Shown here one piece after another: positions 52,296-59,673 of a DNA stretch of 64,000 nt. Location: NCBI RefSeq assembly GCF_019083965.1, contig NZ_JAHRCY010000001.1, positions 577,077 through 641,076 on the forward strand, in the 5' to 3' direction. Each line of letters starts with the position of its first letter. Position 1 is the first letter of the stretch. The position numbers and the translations under genes are program-made. A model generated the notes under the pieces. It had not been told where the DNA came from and did no database searches. It worked only from the letters and a program-made list of their open reading frames with translations. Source of the DNA: Catellatospora tritici. GTDB taxonomy: Bacteria > Actinomycetota > Actinomycetes > Mycobacteriales > Micromonosporaceae.

Positions 52296-53690
52296 GTGTA
52301 CCCCACCGAACCGAACGCACAGCCCGAACCTGCTCCGCACCGGCCCGCGCACGCGGCCGACCCGGACGACACCGCACCGTTGGCCCTGCCCGCGGCCGAA
52401 ACCGCCGACCCGGCACCGGCACCGGCCGAGCCCGAGGCCGCGGTCGCGAAGCCGCGGCGAAAGTGGCCGAAGCTGGAACTCGGGCGGCGACTGCGGGTGC
52501 TGGCCGGGGTGGACGAGGCACTGCTCGACCGGGTGCCCCAGGAAAGAGCCTGGTACACCTCGCTCGGCGGCGTGGTGCTGGGCACCGCCACCATCGCGGC
52601 GTTCTCCATGTTCTTCGCGATCAGCCAGGCGATCGGCGGCTCGCACTGGCTGGTGATCGTGCCGGTCGCGGTGTGGTTCCTGTTCATCCTGAACGTCGAC
52701 CGCTGGCTGGTCTCCAGCCGCCTGGGCACCGGCTGGTTCCGCCGGGTGCCGGTGCTGGTGATGCGCGTGCTGATGGCCGTGTTCTTCGGCATCGTCATCG
52801 CCGAGCCGCTGGTGTTGAAGATCTTCGAGACCGCGGTGGTACAGCACGTCGCCGACCAGCGCACCGAGCACCTGGCCGACCTCGCCGGGCGGCTCAAGGT
52901 GTGCAACCCGGTGCCGGGTTCGGCCGACGCCGCCCCGGCCGACTGCAAAGCCACCGAGACGTTCAACTTCGACCAGTCCCCGGTGGCGACGCTGCGGGAA
53001 CTCCAGGCCCGCCGGGCCGACGCCGACGCCCTGCTCAAGACGATCGACGCCGACACCGCCCAGCTCCGGGCGATCAACGACCTGGCCCGGCGCGAGTGCG
53101 TCGGCGACTCCGGCGCCGGTCTGACCGGTCAGCGCGGCGTCGGCCCGAACTGCCGCCGCCTGCGGGCCGAGGCGGACACGTTCGCCCGCAACCACAACAT
53201 CTCCGGCAACAGCGCGAAGCTGGCGACGCTGCGTACGCAGATCTCGGAACTGGAGTCGGCCGCCCGCGCCAGCCACGCCGCGTTCGAGGCCGAACGGGAG
53301 GCCAAGGTCAAGGCGCGGGTCGAGGAGGAGCGCAGCCACCAGGGCGCCATCGGCCTGCTGGAACGGCTCGGCGCGCTGCACGACCTGGCCGACAGCAGCG
53401 GGGTGCTCGCGGTCGGCATCTGGGCCGTGCGCATCTTCTTCATCCTGGTCGACTGCATGCCGATCCTGGTGAAGTTCGTCGGCGGCACCACCACCTACGA
53501 CCGGTTGGTGTCCCAGCAGCTCGCCGTGGCCGAACGCGACCTCAACCACGACATCGAGGCCGAGTACGTCGAGCGCGAGGCGACGCTGCGCAAGCGCAAG
53601 GCCGAGATCGACCTCGAGGTGCTGGAGCACAAGGCCGAACTCAACACCCGCCTGCACCGCGCCGCCGACCGCCTCAGCGAACGGATCTGA
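52296..53690 (+). CDS. DUF4407 membrane protein
   Basis: A 464-residue protein. A disordered Pro/Ala/Glu N-terminus (1-55) precedes VLAGVDEALLDRVPQERAWY and four transmembrane helices in the DUF4407 pattern: about 90-112, 115-135 (VIVPVAVWFLFILNVDRWL), 148-170, and a later one (AVGIWAVRIFFILVDCMPILVKF). A long soluble loop with cysteines (KVCNP, ADCKA, RRECVG, GPNCRR) and coiled coil lies between helices 3 and 4. The C-terminus is a charged helix. Function unknown. GTG 52296 follows AGGAG with 7-nt spacing. It is divergent from the vWD protein gene. Confidence 0.88.
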   Translation: MYPTEPNAQPEPAPHRPAHAADPDDTAPLALPAAETADPAPAPAEPEAAVAKPRRKWPKLELGRRLRVLAGVDEALLDRVPQERAWYTSLGGVVLGTATIAAFSMFFAISQAIGGSHWLVIVPVAVWFLFILNVDRWLVSSRLGTGWFRRVPVLVMRVLMAVFFGIVIAEPLVLKIFETAVVQHVADQRTEHLADLAGRLKVCNPVPGSADAAPADCKATETFNFDQSPVATLRELQARRADADALLKTIDADTAQLRAINDLARRECVGDSGAGLTGQRGVGPNCRRLRAEADTFARNHNISGNSAKLATLRTQISELESAARASHAAFEAEREAKVKARVEEERSHQGAIGLLERLGALHDLADSSGVLAVGIWAVRIFFILVDCMPILVKFVGGTTTYDRLVSQQLAVAERDLNHDIEAEYVEREATLRKRKAEIDLEVLEHKAELNTRLHRAADRLSERI

Positions 53691-53707
53691 GTGCGCAGGG
53701 GCCCGGG

Positions 53708-53875
53708 TCAGAACAGGTCGACGATGCTGCGCACCACCGAAGCCGCGCTGTCCGGCCGGAAGGCGACCCAGCCCCCGACCCCGCAGCAGCACACCGCCAC
53801 CACCGCGACCACGAGCACAACGATGACGGTGGCGGAGCTGCGCGGCTTCCGGGGAGGAGTCGGAGGAGTGCTCAT
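53708..53875 (-). CDS. 55-residue single-pass membrane protein
   Basis: Minus-strand ATG 53875 to TGA 53710-53708. The product begins MSTPPTPPRKPRSSATVIVV, has one helix (about 17-36) with three adjacent cysteines (VCCCGVGG), and ends SAASVVRSIVDLF. AGGAC lies upstream of the start. The Pro-rich cytosolic start plus a Cys-rich helix recalls small actinobacterial membrane peptides, but it is not recognised. Its 3' end lies only 17 bp from the convergent DUF4407 stop, and it sits 102 bp after the LOG gene on the same strand. Confidence 0.65.
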   Translation of the reverse strand: MSTPPTPPRKPRSSATVIVVLVVAVVAVCCCGVGGWVAFRPDSAASVVRSIVDLF

Positions 53876-53977
53876 GTCTGTCCTGTCACGAGGAGGGGCG
53901 CCATCGTCTCACGGCCGACCCGAAGTCGCCGCCCCGTCCCGGCTGGGAGACACCACCGGCCTTCGCGCCGTGCGGCG

Positions 53978-54766
53978 CTAGCCGCGCGGGCCGCCGTGGC
54001 GGATCTGCTGCTCGGTCGTCAGCATCTTGTCCGCCTCGACGATGTGGTTGACCGCTTGTTCCACGTCGTCGGTGACCAGCAGCAGGTCCAGGTCCGCCGC
54101 GTCGACCTTGCCGGTGGCCAGCATGTGCTCGCGCATCCACGCCAGCAGGCCGCTCCAGTAGTCCACGCCCATCATCACGACCGGGAACCGGGTGACCTTC
54201 TCCGTCTGCACCAGCGTCAGTGCCTCGAACAGTTCGTCCATGGTGCCCATGCCGCCAGGCAACACCACGAAGGCCTGGGCGTACTTGACGAACATGGTCT
54301 TGCGGACGAAGAAGTAGCGGAAGTCGATGCCGATGTCGACCCACTCGTTGATGCCCTGCTCGAACGGCAACTCGATGCCCAGGCCGACCGACAGCCCGCC
54401 CGCCTCGGTGCATCCTCGGTTGGCCGCTTCCATCACGCCCGGACCACCGCCGGTGATCACGGCGTATCCGGCGCGGGCCAGGGCGGCGCCCAGGCGCTCG
54501 GCCATGCGGCACTCGGGCGACTCCGGGGCGCTGCGGGCCGAGCCGAAGACGCTCACCGCCGGGGGCAGGTCGCTGAGCGAGTCGAAGCCCTCGACGAACT
54601 CGCTCAGGATGCGCAGGGTCCGCCACGAGTCGCGGACCTTCCAATCAGGACGGCCGACGGAGTCGAGCAGGGCCTGGTCCGCCGTGCCCGCGGTGGTGGC
54701 GTCGCGGCGCAGGGTCACCGGACCCCGATGCCGCTCCGGCCGGGAATTGCTGTGCGTCATACCCAT
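53978..54766 (-). CDS. LOG-family phosphoribohydrolase (TIGR00730, lysine-decarboxylase-like fold)
   Basis: About 262 residues with the two LOG signatures: GGGPGVMEAAN (106-116), binding the ribose-phosphate, and PGGMGTMDE (170-178), carrying the catalytic Glu. The family cleaves N6-substituted or plain nucleoside 5'-monophosphates to base and ribose-5-phosphate, and actinobacterial members make cytokinin-like bases. The Thr/Arg-rich N-terminus may be disordered. ATG 54766 is chosen, with ATG 54760 equally possible; a longer frame to 54886 lacks support. In many actinobacteria the gene sits beside dapE, as it does here. Confidence 0.9.
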   Translation of the reverse strand: MGMTHSNSRPERHRGPVTLRRDATTAGTADQALLDSVGRPDWKVRDSWRTLRILSEFVEGFDSLSDLPPAVSVFGSARSAPESPECRMAERLGAALARAGYAVITGGGPGVMEAANRGCTEAGGLSVGLGIELPFEQGINEWVDIGIDFRYFFVRKTMFVKYAQAFVVLPGGMGTMDELFEALTLVQTEKVTRFPVVMMGVDYWSGLLAWMREHMLATGKVDAADLDLLLVTDDVEQAVNHIVEADKMLTTEQQIRHGGPRG

Positions 54767-55020
54767 CACCGTAGTCCGCCCCGATCGTTGCCCGTAGGAA
54801 CCGGGGGGCGTCCCCGGAAGAAATCGCGGCCGGACATCGATTTCAAGGTTTGGCGCGTCACTACATCGGGGTAGTGGTACGTGCACCGAACCACAGCCCG
54901 GGGCACTTGCCCACAGGTCGAGGAAATTCCCTGCGAATCGCGCAACCCTACGCCATGCTGTGGCGTCAGGAATGTCAGACGACCGGGGTTGAATCGAAGC
55001 CGACGAGGGAGGCGATCACC

Positions 55021-55161
55021 GTGATGACCCGCTCCGAGATGCTCCGCCAGCGCCAGGCCATGCGCCAGCGCATCCGCGCCACCGTGCACGCCCGCCGGAT
55101 CGCCCAGGTGACCGGCCAGCTCGATGCCGACCAGGTCGAAGAGACCGCCGCCGCCCGCTGA
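55021..55161 (+). CDS. 46-residue basic helical small protein
   Basis: GTG 55021 with GGAGG 8 nt upstream (ATG 55024 is next in frame), ending 55161. The product VMTRSEMLRQRQAMRQRIR... is strongly basic and probably one or two alpha helices (Met/Arg/Gln repeats), with an acidic end (QLDADQVEETAAAR). There is no signal peptide or membrane segment. Unrecognised. It is convergent with dapE, 15 bp from its stop. A longer frame from 54850 is unlikely, as the ribosome site favours the short form. Confidence 0.6.
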   Translation: MMTRSEMLRQRQAMRQRIRATVHARRIAQVTGQLDADQVEETAAAR

Positions 55162-55176
55162 ACTCCGGCGCCGTGG

Positions 55177-56247
55177 CTATCGCGCCAGCCAGTGGCGCAG
55201 TAGTGCCGCACCCTGCTCGATCTTCTCCAGCTCCACGTGCTCGTCGCGCTTGTGCGCCAGATTGGGGTCGCCCGGCCCGAAGTTCAGGGCCGGGATGCCC
55301 AGCGCCGCGAATCGCGCCACGTCGGTCCAGCCCAGCTTCGCCGCCGGGGCCGCCCCGGTGGCGGCCAGGAACTGGGCGGCAGGCGGTGCGTCCAGCCCCG
55401 GCAGGGCCCCGGGCGCGAAGTCGGTGATCTCCATGTCGTACCCGGACATCACCTCGCGCAGATGTGCCTCCGCCTGCGCCACGCTGCGGTCCGGCGCGAA
55501 CCGGAAGTTGATTTCGATCTCGCACTCGTCCGGGATGACGTTGCCCGCCACCCCGCCGGTGACCTTGACCGCGTTCAGGCCCTCGCGATACCGGCAGCCG
55601 TCGATCGTCACCTCGCGCGCCTGGTACTGCTCCAACCGCCGCAGCACCTCGCCCGCCTTGTGGATCGCGTTGTCGCCCAGCCACGACCGGGCCGCGTGGG
55701 CGCGTACGCCGTGCGTGCGCACCTTCGCCCGCATGGTCCCCTGGCAACCCGCCTCGACCACCCCGTACGTCGGCTCCAGCAGGATCGCGAAGTCGGCCTC
55801 CAGCAGCTCCGGCCGGGTGTCGGCGACGATCTTCAACCCGTTGCGCACCGCCTCGACCTCCTCGCACTCGTAGAAGAAGTACGTGGCGTCGTAGCGCGGC
55901 TGGTCGACGGTGACGGCCAGGTGCAGCGCGAGCGCGGTGCCGCTCTTCATGTCGGAGGTGCCGCAACCCCACATCAGCTTGTCGTCCGTAGTGGACGGGA
56001 AGTTGTCCGCGATCGGCACCGTGTCCAGATGCCCGGCGAGCACCACCCGCTGGTCGCGGCCGAGCTCGGTCCGCGCGACCACGGTGTGGCCGATCCGCTC
56101 CACCCGCAGGTGGGCGCAGCCGCGCAGCACCTCCTCCACCGCGTCGGCGATCTCCTTCTCGTTGCCCGAGACGGACTCGATGTCCACCAGGGCACGGGTC
56201 AGCATGACGGGGTCGGCGAGCACCTGCGGCGTCAGCGGGTTCGACAT
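55177..56247 (-). CDS. dapE: succinyl-diaminopimelate desuccinylase
   Basis: A 356-residue M20-family enzyme. Metal ligands and catalytic residues are visible: His73 and Asp75 (GHLDTVP), Asp99 (GTSDMKSG), the Glu129/Glu130 pair (YECEE), then EPTYGVVEAGCQGT and a C-terminal NFGPGDPNLAHKRDE. It removes succinate from N-succinyl-LL-diaminopimelate in the lysine/peptidoglycan pathway (cytosol, usually Zn). Its start is only 19 bp from the divergent dapD start, and it has no ribosome site, so the message is probably leaderless. Confidence 0.95.
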   Translation of the reverse strand: MSNPLTPQVLADPVMLTRALVDIESVSGNEKEIADAVEEVLRGCAHLRVERIGHTVVARTELGRDQRVVLAGHLDTVPIADNFPSTTDDKLMWGCGTSDMKSGTALALHLAVTVDQPRYDATYFFYECEEVEAVRNGLKIVADTRPELLEADFAILLEPTYGVVEAGCQGTMRAKVRTHGVRAHAARSWLGDNAIHKAGEVLRRLEQYQAREVTIDGCRYREGLNAVKVTGGVAGNVIPDECEIEINFRFAPDRSVAQAEAHLREVMSGYDMEITDFAPGALPGLDAPPAAQFLAATGAAPAAKLGWTDVARFAALGIPALNFGPGDPNLAHKRDEHVELEKIEQGAALLRHWLAR

Positions 56248-56266
56248 ACGGGTAGCCTAGGGCACC
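56248..56266. promoter_or_regulatory. shared bidirectional dapE/dapD promoter with overlapping -10 elements
   Basis: Between the two divergent start codons are only 19 bp. TAGCCT (56253-56258) on the plus strand and TAGGCT on the minus strand (56259-56254) are -10-like hexamers on essentially the same bases, each 6-8 nt before a start codon. Both genes would then be leaderless and compete for one polymerase-melting site. Inferred from spacing and sequence only. Confidence 0.6.
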
Positions 56267-57205
56267 GTGAGCAGCACACGTCTCGACCAGCCCGCCTGGG
56301 GCTTCGGCCTCGCCACCGTCAGTGGCGAGCAGACCCTGGAAGTGTGGTTCCCGGCCGGTCAGCTCGGCCTGGGCACCCCGACCTCGACCGCGACTGAAAA
56401 CAAGGTCGCCGAGCCCGCCCTGCCCGGCCTGCGCGTGGTTCCGGTCACCGTGTCGATCGCGTCACTGGCCGACGCGCCCGCCGACACCGCCGACGCCTAC
56501 CTGCGGCTGCACCTGCTGTCGCACCGGATCATCCGGCCGCACCAGGCCAACCTGGACGGCGTCTTCGGCCTGCTGCCCAACAACGCCTGGACCTCGGCCG
56601 GGGTGTGCCCGCCCGAGCGCGTCGACGAGCTGCGCCTGATCGAGCGCGCCGCAGGCCGCCACCTGGCCGTGTACGGCGTGGACAAGTTCCCGCGGATGAC
56701 CGACTACGTCGTGCCCGCGGGCGTGCGCATCGCCGACGCCGACCGGGTCCGCCTGGGCGCGCACCTGTCGGCGGGCACCACCGTCATGCAGAAGGGCTTC
56801 GTCAACTTCAACGCCGGCACGCTGGGCACCTCCATGGTCGAGGGCAGCATCTCGGCCGGGGTCCTGGTCGGCGAGGGCGCGGACATCGGTGCGGGCGCCT
56901 CGATCATGGGCACCCTGTCCGGTGGCGGCAAGGAGGTCATCTCCGTCGGGCAGCGCAGCCTGGTCGGCGCGAACGCGGGCATCGGCATCTCGCTCGGCGA
57001 CGACTGCGTCGTCGAGGCGGGCTGCTATGTCACCGCGGGCAGCAAGGTGACCCTGGTCGAGACCGGCGAGGTGGTCAAGGCGTTGACCCTGTCGGGCGCG
57101 TCGAACGTGCTGTTCCTGCGCAACTCGGTGACCGGGGCGATCGAGGCCCGACCGCGTACCGGCACGGGCATCGTGCTCAACGCCGCCCTGCACGCCAACG
57201 ACTGA
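56267..57205 (+). CDS. dapD: tetrahydrodipicolinate N-succinyltransferase
   Basis: A 312-residue acyltransferase of the actinobacterial DapD type. The N-terminal domain (AWGFGLATVSGEQTLEVWFPA) is followed by left-handed beta-helix repeats from about 150 to 280 (GAHLSAGTTVMQKGFVNFNA, GVLVGEGADIGAGASIMG, GANAGIGISLGDDCVVEAG). It transfers succinyl from succinyl-CoA to tetrahydrodipicolinate, two steps before DapE. The start is GTG 56267 without a ribosome site, fitting leaderless translation. It is divergent from dapE. Confidence 0.95.
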   Translation: MSSTRLDQPAWGFGLATVSGEQTLEVWFPAGQLGLGTPTSTATENKVAEPALPGLRVVPVTVSIASLADAPADTADAYLRLHLLSHRIIRPHQANLDGVFGLLPNNAWTSAGVCPPERVDELRLIERAAGRHLAVYGVDKFPRMTDYVVPAGVRIADADRVRLGAHLSAGTTVMQKGFVNFNAGTLGTSMVEGSISAGVLVGEGADIGAGASIMGTLSGGGKEVISVGQRSLVGANAGIGISLGDDCVVEAGCYVTAGSKVTLVETGEVVKALTLSGASNVLFLRNSVTGAIEARPRTGTGIVLNAALHAND

Positions 57206-57227
57206 GCTCACCCAGGGAGGCGTCCAC

Positions 57228-58154
57228 GTGGACCCGAGACGGATAGCGGGGCTGCTCGACGCGCCCGGCTGCCGTCGCAGGCTGGCCGTGGACGTCTCCG
57301 GTATCGAGCCCGCCGTGCTGGCCGAGGCGGTCGGGGCGGCAGAAGGCGGGCAGAGCCCGTACGCGCGCGAGCGGGACGGCACGTTCGCCCAGCTCGCACT
57401 GGCGCGGCTGCCTGAGCTCGTCGCCCGGCACCTGGGTGTGCGGGCCGAGGGCGTGGTCGAGACGGACGAGCTGCCCAGCGGCGTGGGGCTGTGGTCGTGG
57501 CGGGCGCCGAAGCTGCGCCTGGGCGACACGGACATCACCGTCGACCGGGTGCTGCTTGCCGGGGACGGAACGCGGCTGCATCCGGTGGAGATCAGGTCGT
57601 ACGCGTGCCTCGACGGCCAGGCTGACCCGACCAAGGTCGCGGGCACCGCTCGGGAGCTGGCCGTGACGGTGGCCGCGCTGCGCGCGGCCGCCGACGATCC
57701 GGCGCAGGTCAGCAGCGTCTGCCTGCTCGTGCTGCCGCGCAACTTCGGCCTCAACCCGGTCGGCACGACTCTCGACGTGGCGCCGCAACTGCGGCGCCTG
57801 CGCTGGGTGCTGGACCGGCTGACCGCCGGCGCCGACCGGCTCTCCCCCACGCTGGAGGGAGCCGAGCTGGTCGGCGCGCTGGGCCAGGTGCCCGCCCGGT
57901 TCGGCGACGGCTGTCCGAGCTGTGCGGTGTACCCGTACTGCCGAGGTGACGCCGAGCGGTCCGGGGCAGCCGCCCGCGCCGGAGCCACCGTGGCCAACCT
58001 GTGCGGGCCGGTCGGCCTCGCCGCGGACGCCCTGGCCCTGGCCCACGGCGAGCGGACCCCCGGTGACGAGACGGAGCAGGCCATCGCCACCGAGCTCGCC
58101 CGAGCCGCAGTCGCCTACGGCCAAGCGGTCACGCAGGCCCGGGAGTCATCGTGA
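57228..58154 (+). CDS. Cas4/AddB-like Fe-S nuclease homologue (PD-(D/E)XK type)
   Basis: A 308-residue protein with a Cas4-like layout: Cys15 near the N-terminus (GCRRRLAVD), a helical ERDGTFAQLAL segment, Asp106 (ITVDRVLL), then HPVEIRSY (Glu121-Ile-Arg123, Tyr125). Three cysteines follow near the end, Cys229, Cys232 and Cys238 (CPSCAVYPYC). One N-terminal plus three C-terminal cysteines is the [4Fe-4S] staple of Cas4, AddB and Dna2. The usual catalytic Lys of (D/E)xK is Arg here, so cleavage activity is uncertain. GTG start with GGAGG 7 nt upstream, 22 bp after dapD. It is first in a run with an unknown protein and an SF1 helicase. Nuclease identity is an inference from motif order. Confidence 0.68.
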   Translation: MDPRRIAGLLDAPGCRRRLAVDVSGIEPAVLAEAVGAAEGGQSPYARERDGTFAQLALARLPELVARHLGVRAEGVVETDELPSGVGLWSWRAPKLRLGDTDITVDRVLLAGDGTRLHPVEIRSYACLDGQADPTKVAGTARELAVTVAALRAAADDPAQVSSVCLLVLPRNFGLNPVGTTLDVAPQLRRLRWVLDRLTAGADRLSPTLEGAELVGALGQVPARFGDGCPSCAVYPYCRGDAERSGAAARAGATVANLCGPVGLAADALALAHGERTPGDETEQAIATELARAAVAYGQAVTQARESS

Positions 58155-58202
58155 GCGCGCACGGGTGCGCGGCGGCGGGGTTGACCAGGGGCCCTTCCAC
58201 CA

Positions 58203-58229
58203 CGCAAAGCGATAAGAAGGTGCCCTTCC
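58203..58229 (-). repeat. dispersed repeat, copy C (partial)
   Basis: Positions 58203-58228 are the exact reverse complement of 16577-16602 (26 of 26), including both the loop portion and one arm. The second arm is missing: the left flank reads GGGGCCCTTCC, a direct rather than inverted copy. It lies in the 100-bp gap before the next gene's GTG start. Confidence 0.75.
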
Positions 58230-58254
58230 CTTCCGCGCGGAGCGGGGTGGGCGC

Positions 58255-59673
58255 GTGAGCTTGGACGTCTACCAGCGGCTGCTCGCACTGTCCCAGCGCC
58301 GGGCGGTCCCCGCCGCGTCACGGGCACACCGACACCTGTCGCCGAGGCCGTGGGTGCTGGTCGGCTACCACCTGGCGGGTGAGCCGTCGGCGCCGGTGGC
58401 GATCCGGTACGGCTCCTTCCGTGCCCAGCCGAAACTGCTCGTCGTCGCCGAGCCGCGCGACCGCGACCAGCGCTTCGCCGCGCTCGGCGCGCTCGCCCGC
58501 GACCTGGCCACCTATGTGAGCCGCTACACCGAGACCGAGCCGGTGGTCCGCGTCGGCAACGGCCGCGAACTGGACGTCGACCAGTGCTGCACCGACGCCC
58601 CCCAGCTGGTGGTGCCGAACGAGGCCACCGCGCACTGGCTGGACCTGCTCGGGCAGTACCTGCGCACCCTCGACGTCGATCCGGTGCTGCAGACGGCGGG
58701 CGCGCACCTGGGCTGGTTCGCCTCCCGGCGCCACCTGCCCGGCTCCAGCGCCGTGCTCACCGCCACCGACCTGCTGGCCACGCACTGGCGCACCGGCCAA
58801 CTGCCCACCGAGGACGGGCATCTGGGCCGCCTGCTCGCCTGGATCGAACCGCCCGCCGGGCAGGACGCCTGGACCGCCGCCGCGACCGCCGAGCAGCGCC
58901 CGCCCGCCGGACCCGCCAGCGATCCCGAGTGGGACCTGATGACGCTGCGTCCGGCACTCGAGCGGGCCAAGCAGGTCGGCGACGTACGCCGGTTGAAGCT
59001 GGCCGCCGCCGAGGCACTGGACCAGGCCTGGCGCGACACGTGGACCGCGCTGGACCTGGTCGCGCTGCTGCCCCCCGGCGGCCACGTGGCCCAGCGCTGG
59101 GAATCCGACCGCTGGTCGTGGACCCGGCACCGGGAACGCGTCACGGCCGGGACGATCCGCTTCGGCGGGCGGCTGTCCGACGTGCCCGCGTTCCGGTTCC
59201 TGCACGAGCTGGAGACCCGCACCGTGGCGCTGGAACGGCAGATGGCGCTGGACGATCCGCTGGTGATGGCCCGTTGGCTCGCCACCGGCGAGGCGGTCGC
59301 CGGTACGGTGATCAAGCGGGACCTGGACCACAGTGTGACCAGCGCCAAGGGATCGACGCTGCTGCGGCCGCTGCTCTGGCTGCGTACCCAGGGGTTCGAC
59401 CGGCCCGCGGGCACCGAGCTGTGGCTGGGCAAGGTGGGCCTGACCGTGCGCTCGTCCACGGTGGACACCGTCGAACTGATGGTCACCAGCGGCGCCGTGA
59501 CCAGGCAGAAGTTCAACCTGCTGCCCGAGTGCGACGCCGAGGTGGTGCTGGCGCCGTTCGGGCCGCAGCAGTACTTCCCCGACAATCTGCCCGAGGAGCT
59601 GCCCTGGCCCGCCCGTCCCACCCGGCTCGCCCCGCCGCGCGCCGACGAACCCGACGAGGACTCCGGTGAGTGA
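58255..59673 (+). CDS. unknown 472-residue protein of the nuclease/helicase operon
   Basis: Not recognised. GTG start with GGGTGGG just upstream; 472 residues, no signal peptide or membrane helix. The first ~100 residues look like an alpha/beta domain (PWVLVGYHLAGEPSAPVAIRY, KLLVVAEPRDRDQRFAAL). The middle is Trp/Ala/Leu-rich and helical (ALERAKQVGDVRRLKLAAAEAL, DQAWRDTWTALDLVALL). The C-terminal third has beta-strand character (GTELWLGKVGLTVRSSTVDT, TRQKFNLLPECDAEVVLAPF), then an acidic Pro tail. There is no Walker or nuclease motif. Its last 8 bp overlap the helicase start, so the two are translationally coupled and probably form a complex; a substrate-recognition or adaptor role is a guess. 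Confidence 0.78.
   Translation: MSLDVYQRLLALSQRRAVPAASRAHRHLSPRPWVLVGYHLAGEPSAPVAIRYGSFRAQPKLLVVAEPRDRDQRFAALGALARDLATYVSRYTETEPVVRVGNGRELDVDQCCTDAPQLVVPNEATAHWLDLLGQYLRTLDVDPVLQTAGAHLGWFASRRHLPGSSAVLTATDLLATHWRTGQLPTEDGHLGRLLAWIEPPAGQDAWTAAATAEQRPPAGPASDPEWDLMTLRPALERAKQVGDVRRLKLAAAEALDQAWRDTWTALDLVALLPPGGHVAQRWESDRWSWTRHRERVTAGTIRFGGRLSDVPAFRFLHELETRTVALERQMALDDPLVMARWLATGEAVAGTVIKRDLDHSVTSAKGSTLLRPLLWLRTQGFDRPAGTELWLGKVGLTVRSSTVDTVELMVTSGAVTRQKFNLLPECDAEVVLAPFGPQQYFPDNLPEELPWPARPTRLAPPRADEPDEDSGE

Noticed and set aside
57228..58154. Cas4 of a CRISPR-Cas locus
   Set aside because: No CRISPR array, cas1, cas2 or interference genes anywhere in the window; the neighbour is an SF1B helicase instead.
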